NCBI GenBank assembly: GCA_903911905.1
Contig: CAIWFK010000741.1
Span: forward strand, 1-39,991
Direction: 5' to 3'
From: an uncultured Myxococcales bacterium
GTDB lineage: Bacteria > Myxococcota > Myxococcia > Myxococcales > Myxococcaceae
Length of the DNA stretch: 39,991 nt
In this document: positions 15,780 through 24,195 of the stretch, piece after piece
Numbering within the stretch: position 1 is the stretch's first letter
How the letters are laid out: each line of letters starts with the position of its first letter
Translations under genes and position numbers: made by a program
Notes under the pieces: generated by a model
What the model saw: only the letters and a program-made list of their open reading frames with translations
The model's database searches: none
What the model was told of the DNA's origin: nothing

Positions 15780-18700
15780 ATGACGAACATGATGCGACTG
15801 GGGCTCGTGGCGGTGGTGGCAGCGATGGCGCTGAGCGGGTGCAACTGCGGGCAGACGGTGCACGAATGCAGCGACATCACGCTGTCGTTCGTTTCGCCCG
15901 CTGCTGACGCGGGCGTGACCTCGCCCTTCGACGTGACCGTGCAGGCGAAGTACAGCGACGGGAGCAACGCGACGATTGAGTCTGCGCACCTCGACGTCAC
16001 GGGAACCGCGGGCTTCGATGTCGTCGGCACCGGCGGAGCTCAAGTGACGTTCTCCGGCGTCACCGCATCTGGTTCACCCACGCTCACCGCGACGATGACG
16101 CAGGGCGTGTGTTCGGCGACTGCCTCTGGCTCGAACAAAATCAACCCGGCGAGCGAGACCGTCACGGTGACCCCTGCCTGCTCGGCCACGGTCTCCACGG
16201 TCCAGTTCCCGGAAGACAATGACCCGGCCGACAGTGTTCTCAACAACAAGGAACTGAGCCCGACGAAGACGACGTTCACCACCAGGGTGACGACCACCTG
16301 CGCAGACGGCACGTTCGTGCGAATCGTCGCCCAGGGCAACACGATGCCCCCGACCCAGTTGGCCTCGGCCGTTGCGGTGAGCGGTGGCATCGCGACGCTC
16401 GAGGTGCCGTACACGGCTGGTCAGCGGTACGACATCTTTGCGCAAATCGTCGCCACCGCGACGTCGACGGTGGGGCTGAACAACCCCGTCATGAACCCGG
16501 CTGGCCTTGCGACCATCACGATCCACAACACGCCCCTGATGTGCATGGGCTTCAACACCACCCTTGCGTCGAACGGGCCGAACACGAACGCCGGTACGGA
16601 CACGAGCAAATTCGTACTTCGTGCAAACGGTTCAGTGCCCGCTGGCTTGACGGCGGTCTTCACGACGAGTGACGGCCAGTCAGCGATGGTTGGCAGCGGA
16701 GTGGTCTCGCACGACTTCCCGTTCCCCTACTCGAGCGGTATGTACACGGTGTCCCTGACCGTGACCGATGTCGATGGCAACACCTGCACGGACGACGTGC
16801 ACGTCACGATCGATCTCACGCCGCCCGTCATCTCCATCACGACTCCCGTCATTCCCGACGCAGGCAACGCCGCCGTCGTGAACATCACCGACGTCGCTGC
16901 AACGGTGACCAAGAACGGCGCCGCCTTCTCGTGCACTGGCTGCGCGACGCTTTCCCGCAACGGCCAATCGTTCGGCACCGGCGACGTGGTCAACGGCATG
17001 GTGACCTTTCACGGCGTCACCTTCCCCGCCTCGGGCACGTTCACGATTCAGGTCACGGTCACCGACTCGCTGGGCAACGCAGGCTCGGCCAGCGAAGCCG
17101 TCGACGTCACCGTGAACACCTGCCCGGTCGACTTCCTCACGCCGAGCTCGATGAAGCCCGGTGTCTGCCCGAAGACCATCTTCGGCAGCGATCTGGTGAA
17201 CGGCACGTACCCGATCAGCTTCTCGAGCCTCTCGTGCGTCGGCCACGTCGCCCGGCTCTCGGTGACCGGCCCGACCACTGCGACCGCGAATGGCACCATC
17301 GGCGCGAACGGCATCTTCGGCCCGAACTCCGTACCGCTCCAGGGCGGCACGTACATGGTGCATGGCGAAGTCGACAACATCGTCGGCGGACCGAGCACCG
17401 GCAACTGCGTCCTCACCGTCGACACCTCGAAGCCGGCCATTCTGAGCCCTGCTCCTCCGGGGCCAGTGACCATCAACGTCTTCGGCGACAGCGACGCGAT
17501 GACGCCGGGCGCGCAGCACGCGATCAACTTCTCGGCGAACCTGACCTCGATGACCGCGCACGCCGACCTGTGCACCACGCAGCAGGTCGACCCGGCGACG
17601 GGAATGACCCGCGCGGCCTGCCCGGACGGCGCGGCTGGCTGGTACCTGGCGGCCTCGAACCTGCGCGTGCCGACGGTCGGCAACCCGACCGTCACCACCT
17701 TCTCGGAAGGCGCGTACTCGGTGAAGATCGTAGTCGTCGACGGCAGCGCGACCAACGCCTCGGACCCGGTGGCACTGGTGGTCGACGTGACGCGGCCCTG
17801 CGTGTCGGCGGGGAGTCTGAGCTTCGACCGTGACAACGGTGCCGGCAACGCGACGTACGGCGGCGACTTCCACATCAACGCGGCCGAGAACGCACAGGGG
17901 GCGCTACCGACCCTGTCCTTCGCGCCTGGCTGCGGTGATTCGACCGCCACGCTCGCGGCGAGCTCGGTCGTCATTCAGCAGGTCATCGGCGCAGGAGCTC
18001 CGACGGCGCTGCCCGCGAACGTCACGCAGACCGTGACCGTGTCCGGCGGCCGTTTCAACGTGGTGCTCGGTGGGCTCACCGGCGACTCGGCGTACCGGGT
18101 GGTGGTCTCGATCGTCGACGCTGCCGGCAACCCGAGCGTCTACACCGGCACGACCGACCCGGCCTCGCACCAGATCAACTTCGATCTCGCGCCGACCACC
18201 TGCCTCATCGTGGCGCCCGCCGGCACGACCCCGCTGAACACCCCGCAGGTCGCCGTGCACGTCACCACCGACCCTGACGTGAGCACGGGTGGCGTGCAAT
18301 TGACGACGACTGGCACGGCCCCGGTGACGGCAGCCCAGACGAAGACCCAGACTCCGGTCGCGAGCGAAGTGCTCACCACCTTCCCGGTGACCGACGGGGC
18401 CTACGCGCTGAACGCAACCTGCACCGACCCCTACGGCAACGCGACGACGAGCTCGGTGAACTACACCATCGACCTCACCCCGCCGCAGAACTGCACGCTG
18501 GTCTCGCCTTCGGCGACGGGCGGCCCGCTGAGCAACGGCGTGTACCCCTCGGGTTCGATTGCCTCGACGTTCACCGCCACGGGTGCGAACGGCCAGAAGG
18601 TGACCTTCAGCTCGAACCTGGGCGGCACCATCACCACCGCGACCTTGAACAACAACACGGCCACCGACCCGACCTCGACCTACAACCCGGGTACGCAGAC

Positions 18701-21194
18701 CATCACGGCGACGGTCGCCGACGCGGCGGGCAACACCTGCACTGCGACCGCGCAGATCACCGTCAGCGGCTGCGGCGTGGCGGTGAAGACCAACGTGGCG
18801 GCCCCCAACAACGTGCTCTACGGAAGCGGCTACCTGAACCGCACCAACACCACGCCCACGGGCGCATCGACCGGCACGGTCGGCTTCATCGCCACGGGTT
18901 GCCCCAACGAGCAGCTCACGCTGACGCGCACCACGCCCGGCGGCTTCACGGCCATCGTGCAGACCACCGACGCGAGCGGCGTCACCACCTTCCCCGTGCA
19001 GAACATCAACGACGGTGAGGTGTGGACGATCGCGAACGGCCTGGGCACCACCAGGACCATGACCGTCGACCTGGTCGCGCCGACCGTCACGGGCTTCACC
19101 ATCTCGAGCGGCGTGTGCCCCGGCAACGCGCCGGCCTGCAACTCGACCGACTCGGTGCCGCTGACCGGCACCTCGCTCTTCTTCGTGGCGGCCGCGGGCA
19201 ACCGTCTGGCCTCGACGGGCAAGGCGGGCTACTTCGCGGACGGCAGCAGCAGCCAGAGCGGCGCGCAGATGCAGGCGATCGTGCGGGGCGTCGGCGGTGC
19301 GACCGGCGGCACGGTGGACCTGTTGCTCGGCTCGACCAGCTACGGTTCGACGGCGGGCCCGGCGACGACGGGTGACGTGAGCCTGGGGACCCTGAACCTG
19401 CCCGAAGCGCCGTCGCAGGCCTTCGTGCTGCGGGTGACCGACATCGGCGGCAACGTGACCAACGCCTTCAGCGGTACGGCGACGGTCGACGTGACGCCTC
19501 CTCCGGACCCGGCGGGCAACACGCCTGCGCCCTCGACGCGCGGTGGTCAGTTGACCGTGGCGTGGTCGGCGGTGACGGACAACCAGAGCGCGGTGACCTA
19601 CGAGATCGGCTGGACGACCTCGACCATGTCGGCGACCGGCATTCCCGACGAGGCGACGTACTTCACGAGCTCGGCGGTCCAGTTGCTGCCGCAGGCGGGC
19701 AGCGCGACCAGCGCGGTGCTGAACATGCCGCCCATCACGACGTACTCGGTGGTGGTGCGCGCCATCGACGGCGTCGGCAACTACTCGTCGTTCGTGCCGG
19801 CGAACGTGTTGTCGGTGCCGAACCTCTGGTCGACCATCACGCTGACCGACACCACGGCGTCGTCGAACTTCGGCCAGACGGTCGTCTCGGCTGACGTCGT
19901 CGGTGGCGCAGGCAAGGACCTGGTGGTCGGCGCTCCGGGAGCGGCAACGACGGCGGTGGGCGCGATCTACGTGTTCACCGGTGGCGCGACGCTGGCCAGC
20001 GTGACCTGCCCCGCGGGCTGCACGTCGATCGCGCCGCCTGACGGGCAGGCCGGCCAGTTCGGCGCCGACATCTCGGTCGATGGCAACGTGACCGACCTGG
20101 GCTCGCCCAACGACATCGTGGTCTCGCAACCCCGGTGGTCGGCCAACACTGGCCGCGTGTTCATCTTCGCGGGCACCACGGGTGCGAGCATCAGCACCGC
20201 GGCGGGCCAGTACGTCGAGATTCGCGGCAACTCGGGCAACACGTTCTTCGGGCAGTCGGTGAAGATCCTCGGTGACATCGACGGCGACGGCTTCGATGAC
20301 GTCGCGATCTCGACGCCGACCTGGGACGTGTTGAACACCGACGTGACCCGCAAGAACGTGGGCCGCGTCTACGTCTTCAAGGGTCGCAAGCTGATGGACT
20401 GGCAGACGCTGATGACGAACAACGGCGGGTTCGTGCCGGTGGCGTTGGCGGATTACGTCATCGACGGCCCGGCGCGCCGGTGCAACGTCGCAGGCACCCA
20501 GTGCGGCAACGCCTACGGCACCAACCGCTTCGGCATGGTGAACCTGGGCAAGGTCGGCGGCGCGAATGGTTCGAACTACTTCGGCATTCCCATGTCGCGT
20601 GGCTACTGGAGCACCGAGCAGTTGTGGAACGGCGCGACCGTGGCGGCGACCCCGTTCGCCAACGACGCCGGGGTGCAGTCGTCGGCGGCGGTCTCGTCGA
20701 TCAGCCAGAACGCCTTCGACACGAACGCCACCAACGGCTTCGGCTTCGCGGCCGCGGCGGGCAGCATCATCGACCTCAACGGCACGGGCTCGAACGCCTT
20801 CGACCTGGCGGTCACCGCACCGCAGTCGAACTCGCTGTTCATCTACGGCGACATGCTGACCACGGGCTTCGGCGGCACGGCGCCCAAGGTCATCACCGGG
20901 CCGAACAGCTTCGGCGCGGCGGTGGCGATTGGCGACCTGACCGACGACTCGCTCACCGACATCGTGAGCGGCGAGCTTGGCGCCCTGCCGACGGCCGCAT
21001 GGATCGCCGTTCAGGTTCCGGATGCGGGTTTCCCTGCCTCGCTCCCCGCTCCGCAGTCGACTGCACTGCGCGGCACGGGCTCGTCGGCGCAGGGCGCCAG
21101 CCTCTCCATCGGCAACTTCACCGGCCACGCCGACTCCAAGAATGACCTTGCGGTGGGCGACTACGCGCTGCAAACCGTGAAGATCTGGAAATGA
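15780..21194 (+). CDS. Giant surface lipoprotein: Ig-like repeats, FN3, FG-GAP propeller
   Basis: 1804 residues. A lipoprotein signal (LVAVVAAMALSGC, acylated near Cys21) is preceded by a good GGAAGGGA ribosome site. From about residue 30 to 1240 there are serial beta-sandwich units. Their borders are marked by the recurring phrase xDxTxP (IDLTPP about 344, VDTSKP 548, VDVTRP 668, IDLTPP 897, VDLVAP 1096, VDVTPP 1236), and many carry paired cysteines. An FN3-like module follows (about 1241-1345, QLTVAWSAVTDNQSAVTYEI to YSVVVRAIDGVGNY). The remainder holds integrin-like FG-GAP blades (FGQSVKILGDIDGDGFDDVAIS) that would form a calcium-binding beta-propeller. The mature chain should be outside the cell. 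Its last codon overlaps the start of a 60-residue peptide gene (ATGA). Likely adhesion or envelope function; the ligand is unknown. Confidence 0.88.
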   Translation: MTNMMRLGLVAVVAAMALSGCNCGQTVHECSDITLSFVSPAADAGVTSPFDVTVQAKYSDGSNATIESAHLDVTGTAGFDVVGTGGAQVTFSGVTASGSPTLTATMTQGVCSATASGSNKINPASETVTVTPACSATVSTVQFPEDNDPADSVLNNKELSPTKTTFTTRVTTTCADGTFVRIVAQGNTMPPTQLASAVAVSGGIATLEVPYTAGQRYDIFAQIVATATSTVGLNNPVMNPAGLATITIHNTPLMCMGFNTTLASNGPNTNAGTDTSKFVLRANGSVPAGLTAVFTTSDGQSAMVGSGVVSHDFPFPYSSGMYTVSLTVTDVDGNTCTDDVHVTIDLTPPVISITTPVIPDAGNAAVVNITDVAATVTKNGAAFSCTGCATLSRNGQSFGTGDVVNGMVTFHGVTFPASGTFTIQVTVTDSLGNAGSASEAVDVTVNTCPVDFLTPSSMKPGVCPKTIFGSDLVNGTYPISFSSLSCVGHVARLSVTGPTTATANGTIGANGIFGPNSVPLQGGTYMVHGEVDNIVGGPSTGNCVLTVDTSKPAILSPAPPGPVTINVFGDSDAMTPGAQHAINFSANLTSMTAHADLCTTQQVDPATGMTRAACPDGAAGWYLAASNLRVPTVGNPTVTTFSEGAYSVKIVVVDGSATNASDPVALVVDVTRPCVSAGSLSFDRDNGAGNATYGGDFHINAAENAQGALPTLSFAPGCGDSTATLAASSVVIQQVIGAGAPTALPANVTQTVTVSGGRFNVVLGGLTGDSAYRVVVSIVDAAGNPSVYTGTTDPASHQINFDLAPTTCLIVAPAGTTPLNTPQVAVHVTTDPDVSTGGVQLTTTGTAPVTAAQTKTQTPVASEVLTTFPVTDGAYALNATCTDPYGNATTSSVNYTIDLTPPQNCTLVSPSATGGPLSNGVYPSGSIASTFTATGANGQKVTFSSNLGGTITTATLNNNTATDPTSTYNPGTQTITATVADAAGNTCTATAQITVSGCGVAVKTNVAAPNNVLYGSGYLNRTNTTPTGASTGTVGFIATGCPNEQLTLTRTTPGGFTAIVQTTDASGVTTFPVQNINDGEVWTIANGLGTTRTMTVDLVAPTVTGFTISSGVCPGNAPACNSTDSVPLTGTSLFFVAAAGNRLASTGKAGYFADGSSSQSGAQMQAIVRGVGGATGGTVDLLLGSTSYGSTAGPATTGDVSLGTLNLPEAPSQAFVLRVTDIGGNVTNAFSGTATVDVTPPPDPAGNTPAPSTRGGQLTVAWSAVTDNQSAVTYEIGWTTSTMSATGIPDEATYFTSSAVQLLPQAGSATSAVLNMPPITTYSVVVRAIDGVGNYSSFVPANVLSVPNLWSTITLTDTTASSNFGQTVVSADVVGGAGKDLVVGAPGAATTAVGAIYVFTGGATLASVTCPAGCTSIAPPDGQAGQFGADISVDGNVTDLGSPNDIVVSQPRWSANTGRVFIFAGTTGASISTAAGQYVEIRGNSGNTFFGQSVKILGDIDGDGFDDVAISTPTWDVLNTDVTRKNVGRVYVFKGRKLMDWQTLMTNNGGFVPVALADYVIDGPARRCNVAGTQCGNAYGTNRFGMVNLGKVGGANGSNYFGIPMSRGYWSTEQLWNGATVAATPFANDAGVQSSAAVSSISQNAFDTNATNGFGFAAAAGSIIDLNGTGSNAFDLAVTAPQSNSLFIYGDMLTTGFGGTAPKVITGPNSFGAAVAIGDLTDDSLTDIVSGELGALPTAAWIAVQVPDAGFPASLPAPQSTALRGTGSSAQGASLSIGNFTGHADSKNDLAVGDYALQTVKIWK

Positions 21195-21373
21195 CAGTGA
21201 CGAAAAAGAACTATTCGACCCCGGTCATCTGCACCGTCGAAGCGCCGGCGCAAATCGACTTGTGTTCGCCGACCAAGCCGATCGACTGCGACGTTCAGGC
21301 CGGCGGTGGGGTGTGCGCCGGTACCTGTGGCGCGACGCCGGCGGTGTGCGACGTCATCTGCCCGCCCTTCTGA
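21191..21373 (+). CDS. 60-residue cysteine-rich peptide, candidate modified-peptide precursor
   Basis: The peptide begins MTVTKKNYSTPVIC and ends CDVICPPF. It has seven cysteines (14, 25, 33, 42, 46, 53, 57), no signal peptide and no membrane helix. The N-terminal part carries Y8-S-T-P11, matching the YxxP leader motif that PqqD-like domains recognise in lasso-type precursors. A Gly-Gly-Gly at 38-40 precedes a 20-residue Cys-rich end, which resembles a leader/core layout. Its ATG overlaps the stop of the giant lipoprotein gene, so it should be translated with it. Alternatives are a small metal-binding protein or a secreted Cys-rich partner of the lipoprotein. The ORF is short, but coupling, composition and a clean stop support it. 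Precursor status is an inference; no radical-SAM, cyclodehydratase or lanthionine enzyme is visible nearby. Confidence 0.7.
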   Translation: MTVTKKNYSTPVICTVEAPAQIDLCSPTKPIDCDVQAGGGVCAGTCGATPAVCDVICPPF

Positions 21374-21388
21374 TCGGCGGGCAGTGCA

Positions 21389-22279
21389 GTGAAGTCGACG
21401 TCACGCGTTCGCGCCGACCTGGCGCTGTGGTTCATCACGGCCATCTGGGGCGCGACCTTCGTCACCGTGAAGGGCGCGCTCCAGGACGCTGACACCTTCA
21501 GCTTCCTGGCGTTGCGATTCACCCTCGGCGCCGTCGCTGCGGCGCTGGTGGCCCGAAGAGCGTTGCTCGACGCCCGGGTCTGGAAGAGCGGTTCCCTGCT
21601 CGGCCTGCTGATGTTCGCGGGCTACGCGCTACAGACCCTGGGGCTGTCGACCATTTCCGCGTCACGCAGCGCCTTCATCACCGGCCTCACCGTGGTCTTC
21701 GTACCACTCGCGAGCCTGCTCCTCTCTCGAGGCGAGGTCCGCCTTCCCCGTTCGACCCTGGCCTCGATTCCGCTCGCAGCCCTCGGCCTGTGGTGGCTGA
21801 CCGGCGCGAGCTTGAGCGACCCCTTCTCTCGCGGAGACCTCCTCACCCTGGGCTGCGCCGTGGCCTACGGCTTCCACATCGCGCTCACCGGCCGCCTGAA
21901 CCCCGAGCTCGCGCCGATGGCCGTCGTCACCGTGCAACTGGCGGTCACCGCGCTGCTCTCGGCCCTCGCCCTGCCCTTCACCAGCCCCCACGTCAACCCG
22001 ACGACGGCGCTGCTCGGCGCGGTGGTGCTGACCGGGCTGTTGGCCTCGACCCTCGCCATCGCCATTCAGGTCTGGGCGCAGGCCCGCACCTCGGCGGTGC
22101 GTGCGGCGGTCATCTATTCGCTCGAGCCGGTCTTCGCCGTCGCGTGGTCGGTGCTGCTGGGCCTGGGCTGGCCGCAGCGCAGCGAACTGCTCGGAGGCGG
22201 CCTGGTCATCGCCGCAGTGCTCCTGTCTGAACTGGGAGGCGCTCCGGGCCCCGTGGCGCCGCGCCCGTCCGACACGTAG
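21389..22279 (+). CDS. EamA/DMT-family transporter
   Basis: 296 residues from the GTG at 21389, the only good start. It is an inner-membrane protein with about ten hydrophobic helices in two similar halves. The first half has LWFITAIWGATFVTVKGAL and LRFTLGAVAAAL, and the second ends with VIYSLEPVFAVAWSVLLG, the conserved EamA phrase. The family exports or imports small molecules such as amino acids and metabolites; the substrate cannot be predicted. It begins 15 bp after the 60-residue peptide gene and ends 9 bp before the nuclease gene, so cotranscription with both is likely. Whether it serves the peptide is unknown; EamA carriers are not typical peptide exporters. Confidence 0.9.
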   Translation: MKSTSRVRADLALWFITAIWGATFVTVKGALQDADTFSFLALRFTLGAVAAALVARRALLDARVWKSGSLLGLLMFAGYALQTLGLSTISASRSAFITGLTVVFVPLASLLLSRGEVRLPRSTLASIPLAALGLWWLTGASLSDPFSRGDLLTLGCAVAYGFHIALTGRLNPELAPMAVVTVQLAVTALLSALALPFTSPHVNPTTALLGAVVLTGLLASTLAIAIQVWAQARTSAVRAAVIYSLEPVFAVAWSVLLGLGWPQRSELLGGGLVIAAVLLSELGGAPGPVAPRPSDT

Positions 22280-22288
22280 AACGGCCGC

Positions 22289-23260
22289 ATGCCGGTGGAG
22301 TGGCGCAAAGGCGGGCTCGTTCTTCAAGGCACGCCGCTGTGGTTCGACGCGCGGACCCGCTCGCCGCTGGCCTTCGTCTCGCACGCGCACAGCGACCACA
22401 TCGCCCGGCACGACCACGTCATCGCCACGAAGGAGACGCTGGCGCTGATGACGCACCGCCTGGGTCCACTCGACGCCACCACCGCGCTGACCTACGGCCA
22501 GAGCCACACGGTCGACGGCCTGCACCTCGAGCTCTTCCCCGCGGGCCACGTGCTGGGCAGCGCCCAGGTGCGCGTCACCCGCCAGGACGGCCACCGCATC
22601 GTCTACACCGGTGACCTCTCGCTCGGCCCCAGCCTGACGGCCACGCCCACCACCACCGCGCACTGCGACACGCTGGTCATCGAGTCGACCTTCGGCCACC
22701 CGAAGTACCGCTTCCCTCCCCGCGACGAGGTCTATGATCAGGTCGCGGACTGGGCCCGCGTGCAGCTCGAGCGTGACGTGCGGCCGGTGCTGCTCGCGTA
22801 TTCGCTGGGCAAGTCGCAGGAAACCATCGCTCAGCTCGCCCGCCGAGGGCTGCGCATCTGCGCGCACCCGTCGATTCACGACATCGTCAGCCTCTACGCC
22901 CAGCTCGGGGTCGACGTGGCGGCCCGCCGCTTCGAGGGCACCTTCGAGCCTGGAGAGGTCGGCCTCTTTCCGCCCTTCCGACGAGGCAGCGCGCTGTACC
23001 AGGTCGGGCCCATCGCCACGGCCGTGCTCACTGGCTGGGCGATCGAGCCCTGGGGCGCGCGTCGCAGCGGGGCCGACATCGCCTTTCCGGTGTCGGACCA
23101 CGCCGACTTCCCTTCACTCTTGCAGTACGCGACCGAGACCGGGGCGCGCGAGGTGGTGACGGTGCACGGCTTCGCCGACGAGCTCGCGGTGGGGCTGCGC
23201 AAGGCCGGGCTGTTCGCGCGCGCCGTGTCCGAGCGCGTGCAACTCCAGCTGCCGTGGTAG
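22289..23260 (+). CDS. Metallo-beta-lactamase/beta-CASP exonuclease-like protein
   Basis: 323 residues. The MBL zinc motif SHAHSDH is at 31-37, GHVLGSAQV follows near 87, YTGDLS near 110 and a late SDHADF near 270. The stretch DTLVIESTFGHPKYRFPPRDE and the phrase LLAYSLGKSQE are typical of the beta-CASP branch known as ligase-associated DNA exonuclease or mRNA 3'-end processing factor-like. In the ligase-associated group it normally sits beside an ATP-dependent DNA ligase and helicase; neither is visible here. It would be a cytoplasmic zinc nuclease acting on DNA or RNA 3' ends. It is tightly spaced after the EamA gene. Fold and catalytic motifs are certain; the substrate is not. Confidence 0.88.
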   Translation: MPVEWRKGGLVLQGTPLWFDARTRSPLAFVSHAHSDHIARHDHVIATKETLALMTHRLGPLDATTALTYGQSHTVDGLHLELFPAGHVLGSAQVRVTRQDGHRIVYTGDLSLGPSLTATPTTTAHCDTLVIESTFGHPKYRFPPRDEVYDQVADWARVQLERDVRPVLLAYSLGKSQETIAQLARRGLRICAHPSIHDIVSLYAQLGVDVAARRFEGTFEPGEVGLFPPFRRGSALYQVGPIATAVLTGWAIEPWGARRSGADIAFPVSDHADFPSLLQYATETGAREVVTVHGFADELAVGLRKAGLFARAVSERVQLQLPW

Positions 23261-23372
23261 CGGAAGGCGGACCGGCGGCGCGCCCGACCAGCTCTTCCCT
23301 GGCGAGGTGCTCTCGTTGGCCGCGGCGCTGACGATGCGCGGGTTCCGCCCGCAGTACGCTCCGTGACGAGCC

Positions 23373-23480
23373 GCACCGACGGTGTGCGCCTCCGCGCCCC
23401 CGCACCGACCGTATGCGCCCCACGCCCCCGCACCGAGGGTGTGCACCTCCACGCCCCGCGCGACGGTGTGCCTCTCCACG
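23373..23480. repeat. Four degenerate tandem repeats of 23-29 bp
   Basis: Units start at 23373, 23402, 23430 and 23458. The shared pattern is GCACCGACGGTGTGCGCC followed by a C-rich end; the last unit is shorter and more diverged. There are no unique spacers, so it is not a CRISPR array. It could be a protein-binding array or a slippage product. Confidence 0.65.
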
Positions 23481-23516
23481 AGCGTGACCACGGTCGCTCG
23501 CCCCGTCATCCACCGC

Positions 23517-23538
23517 GACCACCGTCATGACGGTAGTC
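23517..23538. promoter_or_regulatory. Palindromic candidate operator upstream of panD
   Basis: ACCGTCATGACGGT at 23521-23534 is a perfect 14-bp inverted repeat. It extends with GAC/GTC on the outside to 22 bp with one mismatched pair. It lies 115 bp before the panD ATG. The dyad shape fits a dimeric repressor or activator site; no cognate regulator is identified. Confidence 0.45.
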
Positions 23539-23652
23539 CTCGAACCCGCACCGGCTTCCGCCCCGGCCACCCTGACCGGCCGGCACAGGTCAATCAGCCA
23601 GCGCCACGGGGCTGGTCACTGAGGCCCGGCGTGTGTAAGCGCTGGGGCAGCC

Positions 23653-24195
23653 ATGGCTGACTCCTCCAAGACCCTGCGCCACCTGCTGCTGGGCAAGATT
23701 CACCGCGCAGTCGTGACGAGGGCCGACCTCGACTACGTCGGCAGCATCACCATCGACCGCGACCTCATCGACGCGGCGGGCTTCCTGCTGCACGAGAAGG
23801 TCGACATCTACGACGTCACCAACGGCTCGCGCCTGGCGACCTACGTGCTCGAAGCGCCGCGTGGCTCGGGCGAAATCGGCATCAACGGCGCCGCCGCCCA
23901 CCTGGTGAAGCCGGGCGACCTGGTCATCATCGCCAGCTACGGGTGGATGAAGGACAAGGCGGCCCGCAGGCACCAGCCCAACATCGTGCTGGTCGACGAC
24001 GAGAACCGGCAGACCAACATCGACGTCGAGACCGTCGAAGCCAACCCGTCGCAGGACCCCTTCGGCCACCTCGCGGCGAAGGACGAGGCCCAGGCCCACG
24101 ACGGCGACCACGACACCACGGTGGCCGACGCGCCCGCGGCGAAGAAGCTGCGCAAGAATGACAAGAAGAAGGCGAAGAAGTCCAAGGTCGAATGA
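23653..24195 (+). CDS. panD: Aspartate 1-decarboxylase proenzyme with charged C-terminal tail
   Basis: 180 residues; the usual length is about 120-140. It makes beta-alanine from aspartate for pantothenate and coenzyme A. The core matches Pan[22 protein letters not shown], with self-cleavage expected between Gly30 and Ser31 to create the pyruvoyl group. Later motifs are Arg67 region [25 protein letters not shown] and [10 protein letters not shown]. Beyond residue about 127 an extra 50-residue tail is acidic and then very Lys-rich ([17 protein letters not shown]), likely disordered. Its stop overlaps the start of the HPr-kinase-like gene (ATGA), so the two are coupled. No panB or panC is next to it. 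Enzyme identity is very likely; the tail's role is unknown. Confidence 0.92.
   Translation: MADSSKTLRHLLLGKIHRAVVTRADLDYVGSITIDRDLIDAAGFLLHEKVDIYDVTNGSRLATYVLEAPRGSGEIGINGAAAHLVKPGDLVIIASYGWMKDKAARRHQPNIVLVDDENRQTNIDVETVEANPSQDPFGHLAAKDEAQAHDGDHDTTVADAPAAKKLRKNDKKKAKKSKVE

Larger units (their letters stand above)
23261..23652 (+). other. 392-bp gap with tandem repeats and a palindrome
   Basis: No convincing gene lies here; the open frames are Arg/Pro-rich and non-specific. The gap holds four degenerate 28-29-bp repeats and, closer to panD, a palindrome. Both are listed separately. The rest shows no clear promoter hexamers. Confidence 0.5.

Noticed and set aside
17904-21173. Long minus-strand open frame opposite the giant lipoprotein
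   Set aside because: Its composition is Arg/Gly/His-rich with no recognisable domain. The plus strand has a signal, repeated folds and a coupled downstream gene.
23373-23480. CRISPR array
   Set aside because: Repeats are adjacent without spacers, diverged from each other, and there are no cas genes.
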